DNA of 64,000 nt from an uncultured Tateyamaria sp. (GTDB lineage Bacteria > Pseudomonadota > Alphaproteobacteria > Rhodobacterales > Rhodobacteraceae). Numbering within the stretch: position 1 is the stretch's first letter; each line of letters begins with the position of its first letter. Location: assembly GCF_947503465.1 (NCBI RefSeq), contig NZ_CANNDN010000003.1, positions 372,001 to 436,000 of the forward strand. The letters run 5' to 3'. Of this stretch, positions 61,109 through 64,000 are shown piece by piece. The notes beneath the pieces are model-generated. The model worked only from the letters and a program-made list of their open reading frames with translations. It did not search any database and was not told the DNA's origin. The translations under genes were made by a program, and so were the position numbers.

Positions 61109-63258
61109 TACTTGTCCTCCAACTTCCAGGTGGGCTTGGTGATTGGCTGAGGCGTTTCAGTGGGATCTGCATCCGTCTCCATAGAAGGCCTTTGGGGCGG
61201 CTCTGTGGGTTCCAGTGCAGTCCCGGTATCAAAGCGCGTTCCCATCATGTCAGGAGTTTCATCGAGAGACCCGATCTCTGGGCGAGGCTTGAAAGTTGTC
61301 CCATGGAACGGGTCTTTCTGCAGCCTTAGGACTTGCTCCTTGGTGAGATCATGAGGGCCAATGCCAGCCCGCAAGGCGGCTTTTTGGCAGATGGCATCAA
61401 TGTTCTTGAGTGCGCGGTCCCTGAGGTCGCTGCTGAGCTCGCTCTCGGCTTTGTTGTGCGCCTTGATTTCACGAAACTCTTTGACCCAACTGCTCATATG
61501 GACGCCGTCGAGGTCGCAGTCCAAAGCATCGGCACTGACCCAAGTATCCCCGATCAAAATCGAGATCGCCCCAATGTCATGTGGATCGACCTTGATGCGC
61601 ATCTGCCGTTTTGCGGATGCATGCCAAAATGCCTGAAGTTCTGGGCAGGTATAGTAGTTGCCAAAGACGTCGATGCCGCGTTTTGAAAGCTTGCGCTGCA
61701 TTTCCACACCGACAGCGGATCTCACCGTGTGCCGGTCTGGCGGGGCATTGATGAAGTATTTTTCTTGAACTTCGGCCCAACAGTTCGCCGGCGTCTTAAA
61801 GTTCAGGCCGGTGTGCTGGTTATGGTGATAGAAGTCGACGAAGAAGATCGTCAGGATGCGTGCCAGCTCGTCATCGTCCAGAACCGCGCGACCTTCCGAG
61901 TCGTAGTCGCCTCTAGCGCTCGGTTTGTGAAACGCACGTCCGTACAGCCGTGTCAGAAGTTTAGAGTTGATCGTGCCGAAGACGCGTTCGATTTCGGCGC
62001 GCAGCTCTGGAATCTTGACTGGTGGAAAGAAAATGGTTCCGCCGAGCGCGGTCACAGCTGAAATGAACTCGTCGCTTGCAAACGCTGATCCAGTATCGCA
62101 TGCGACCATGCCCAAGCCGCCGTGAAAGGACCAAAGCGACTCTGCGCCCATTGCCTTTGCAATATCCGTCTTGTCGCGGACAACCATCCGAAGCAGCTTG
62201 ACCGCTTCTTCGGCGCTAGGTTTCTCGGCAACTCGAATACCTAATATGACGCGCGTGCGTGTATCGATGGCTGCGCAGATCCACCTACGTCCGCGTGGTA
62301 AGTTTTCCCTGACGAGCTTGGGCAGGTGGTCGTAAATGCCCAGGTTGGTAAAATACGTAAAGAGATCGACTTCGCATTCGTCGAACATGATCTCATCCAT
62401 GGCGAACTGCCTGGGCCTTCCGCCGGCCGACAGTGCGAACTCCTTTCGCGCCGCATCTGCCCCGTGAAAGATGGCATAGAGCTCCGCTTGGTTCATCGCG
62501 GCAATCCGGCGTTCGATTGTGCGTTGCGACGGAACACCCAGAGCACCAATGCCTTCGAGCGCACGTTCCTCATTTAGTTCCATGAGCCGGTCAATGACCT
62601 GTCGCGCAATCTCTGCTTTGTTGTCCATCTCGCGAGATGCAATCGCCCGAACCAACTGCATAACAGCTGCTTCGGTCTCTTCATTGAATTTGGAGCCGAT
62701 CTTTGTAGCGCGGAACCAACCGGGCGACAGGCTGAGCAGGTTGTACCCAAAACGCCTCAGGGTCGCGAATTTTGTGCGAATGGTTTTGCTACACGGGAGC
62801 TTACGGACGCGCATGTCTGTAAAGCCTTTGATATCGACGCCGATATTGTGCCTTTGCGCTTCGATCTCATTCATCTTTTCCTGAAGGGCGGCCTTCGCCA
62901 TGGTTATGCTGGCGTCGGTCAATGAGATTTCGCCCGCGTCGTACATGGCTTTCACAGCCATGCAGATGATAAAGTACCAAATGGTTTTCTTACGAGCGGA
63001 TTCTGATAGGTGATCCAGCGTTAAAGCTGGCATAGACGACGCCAGCTTTGTTTGGGTCAGATCGTAGTAGTCCCGGTCGTATCGCCATTGAGATGACTTC
63101 CGAAACTCCGTCAGTTGTTCATATGTGAAATGTTCAACTTGGCCGTTCTCGCCTTCCCTAAGCCAACTGGTCGTTGTCGCATCTTGCCCTAGAAATCTGT
63201 AGTGCGGAGGTTTCCCGATGAGGGCACGATCATTTGTAGTGAAATGAGGCTTCAGCAT
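61108..63258 (-). CDS. TnsB/TniA-like DDE transposase
   Basis: 716 residues. Integrase-like core with acidic residues in CEVDLF (about 298), VACDTGSAF (388) and LRAEIERVFGTIN (422 or 424), matching a DDE arrangement; an HTH region (PSQRTIERRIAAMN) precedes it. A Mu-C-like barrel follows and a Pro/Thr-rich tail (residues about 660-716) resembles the TnsB C-terminal segment that contacts TnsC. Cuts the 3' ends and joins them to target DNA. Confidence 0.93.
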   Translation of the reverse strand: MLKPHFTTNDRALIGKPPHYRFLGQDATTTSWLREGENGQVEHFTYEQLTEFRKSSQWRYDRDYYDLTQTKLASSMPALTLDHLSESARKKTIWYFIICMAVKAMYDAGEISLTDASITMAKAALQEKMNEIEAQRHNIGVDIKGFTDMRVRKLPCSKTIRTKFATLRRFGYNLLSLSPGWFRATKIGSKFNEETEAAVMQLVRAIASREMDNKAEIARQVIDRLMELNEERALEGIGALGVPSQRTIERRIAAMNQAELYAIFHGADAARKEFALSAGGRPRQFAMDEIMFDECEVDLFTYFTNLGIYDHLPKLVRENLPRGRRWICAAIDTRTRVILGIRVAEKPSAEEAVKLLRMVVRDKTDIAKAMGAESLWSFHGGLGMVACDTGSAFASDEFISAVTALGGTIFFPPVKIPELRAEIERVFGTINSKLLTRLYGRAFHKPSARGDYDSEGRAVLDDDELARILTIFFVDFYHHNQHTGLNFKTPANCWAEVQEKYFINAPPDRHTVRSAVGVEMQRKLSKRGIDVFGNYYTCPELQAFWHASAKRQMRIKVDPHDIGAISILIGDTWVSADALDCDLDGVHMSSWVKEFREIKAHNKAESELSSDLRDRALKNIDAICQKAALRAGIGPHDLTKEQVLRLQKDPFHGTTFKPRPEIGSLDETPDMMGTRFDTGTALEPTEPPQRPSMETDADPTETPQPITKPTWKLEDK

Positions 63259-63950
63259 GATGGCACCCCCCGCTTTACGAGCGTCGGATAGTCAATGAGC
63301 CCGACCCTGATTTGGCGCAGGTCACCCCGAAAGACAGCTCGAACGACGGCGCGGTATGCTCGGCCAGCCATCGCTGTCCGCTTCACAAGTTGTTCGACCG
63401 TTATCGTGCCATCGAGTTTCGCTATTTCCGATGCGACAGCGGCATCAGCAACCGGATCATCTGTCTTTGAGAGCTGCTGGAAGCGTGCTGCATTCACAGC
63501 ATCGTGTCGCTGAAACCCCGCATCAGTGAACAGTCGAACCTCATTCGCGAAGGGTTTGGGTGTCTGAGACGCAATGAGAGCAACTTCGCGATCAAAGTTT
63601 CGTCTCTGAACGAGTTCAAGCGGTTTAACAGCCCAAGCTGTCTTTGAACCATCCGTCCATGTGACGAGAAAATCGAAGAAGTGCTGAGCACGCTTCCCGT
63701 TTTTATCGACATACGGCATCGCTGGTGGTTGCTCCCATATGTCGAAGACATTGCCCTTTGATAGGATCAGCTGGATGAACATCAGTTCTAGCTGGCTCTC
63801 GAAAACGATGCGGCGCCACCACTGCTCGGAAGCGAGCCATACCGGGATGAACCCCCGGCAGCTGGTCCGAGATCGCATGGCAACCTTGCGGGTTGAGAGG
63901 CTAGGGAGGGGTTCGCGGTAGCCTGTGTCGGTCATAAGAGGGTGCATCAT
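63252..63950 (-). CDS. TnsA-like endonuclease
   Basis: 232 residues. Restriction-like (PD-D/E-xK) core: FESQLELMFIQLIL (Glu51 or Glu55), HFFDFLVTW (Asp93) and AWAVKPLEL (Lys109), spaced as in TnsA; the C-terminal HTH-like region would contact TnsB. Cuts the 5' ends so that the element moves by cut-and-paste. Overlaps the tnsB start by 7 bases. Start uncertain: ATG 63950, 63947 or 63935. Confidence 0.85.
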   Translation of the reverse strand: MMHPLMTDTGYREPLPSLSTRKVAMRSRTSCRGFIPVWLASEQWWRRIVFESQLELMFIQLILSKGNVFDIWEQPPAMPYVDKNGKRAQHFFDFLVTWTDGSKTAWAVKPLELVQRRNFDREVALIASQTPKPFANEVRLFTDAGFQRHDAVNAARFQQLSKTDDPVADAAVASEIAKLDGTITVEQLVKRTAMAGRAYRAVVRAVFRGDLRQIRVGLIDYPTLVKRGVPSC

Positions 63951-64000
63951 GGCCGTGCCTCCTCGAGATACGAGGACAGACGGAGGTATTCTTGGATTTC

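Larger units (their letters stand above)
57016..64000. mobile_element. Tn7-like transposon genes (TnsA, TnsB, TnsC, TniQ plus coupled cargo)
   Basis: Seven minus-strand genes with overlaps or a one-base gap encode the full core set of a Tn7-like element, followed by a metallophosphoesterase, a Phd-like antitoxin and a duplicated-domain protein. The tnsA side runs to the window edge. Absence of tnsE suggests a TniQ/TnsD-directed target choice. Limits are not defined; see the candidate end at 56871. Confidence 0.8.

Overview
The window is a GC-rich bacterial chromosome segment that looks like a Roseobacter-group alphaproteobacterium (Rhodobacterales). The basis is gene content and codon style: paired TauE-type exporters, a GlxA/AraC regulator, a YjbH/YjbF/YjbE exopolysaccharide block, tight ATGA/TGATG overlaps, Tat-type leaders and a serine recombinase plus ParB/RepB cassette. 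Assignments rest on reading motifs in the translations; no database search was run.

Layout. 1-5.4 kb: 3' part of an AMP nucleosidase gene, an HU protein, a DUF3179 protein, a DMT exporter, a thioredoxin-like protein and a GlxA-type regulator. 5.4-14 kb: an exopolysaccharide locus (GT4 glycosyltransferase, NAD-dependent epimerase, sugar-phosphate transferase, PglF/FlaA1-like dehydratase, YjbH, YjbF and two small YjbE-like secreted proteins). 14-21 kb: oxidative repair (periplasmic glutathione peroxidase, MsrB, MsrA) and housekeeping genes (QueG, GST, MtgA, SGNH esterase). 21.5-28.5 kb: glutamate synthase gltB and gltD, with two tandem GFA-family genes inserted between them and a four-copy 11-bp-period repeat. 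28.7-30.8 kb: uppP, an NDUFA9-like protein and tRNA-Leu(CAG).

31-44 kb is the most unusual region. A fatty-acid alpha-dioxygenase-like heme enzyme is translationally coupled to an uncharacterised protein with a P450-like tail, an Old Yellow Enzyme, a membrane-anchored di-heme cytochrome c and a small membrane protein. After a divergent trypsin-like/SGNH pair come a Tat-leader LodA-type CTQ oxidase, its LodB-type flavoprotein and a zinc alcohol dehydrogenase. Together these look like an oxylipin-type and peroxide-generating redox module.

44.4-52.7 kb: a second, non-canonical succinate dehydrogenase/fumarate reductase (B-C-D-A) in line with a split class I fumarase that encloses a homocysteine S-methyltransferase-family gene, then two TauE/SafE transporters and a LysR regulator. 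A LysR-type T-N11-A dyad lies at the front of this operon. In the flavoprotein, the His that normally carries covalent FAD is replaced by Cys.

52.8-64 kb is an accessory island, visibly less GC-rich (not computed). It holds a serine recombinase with two ParB/RepB-like proteins and a divergent small HTH regulator, followed by the leftward operon of a Tn7-like transposon (TnsA, TnsB, TnsC, TniQ) that continues directly into a metallophosphoesterase, a Phd/YefM antitoxin and an uncharacterised protein with an internal duplication. The Tn7-like element runs off the right edge of the window. No stretch longer than about 300 bases lacks a gene; the longest intergenic gaps (13465-13719, 30757-31003, 52733-52986, 56799-57015) are covered by the entries near them.
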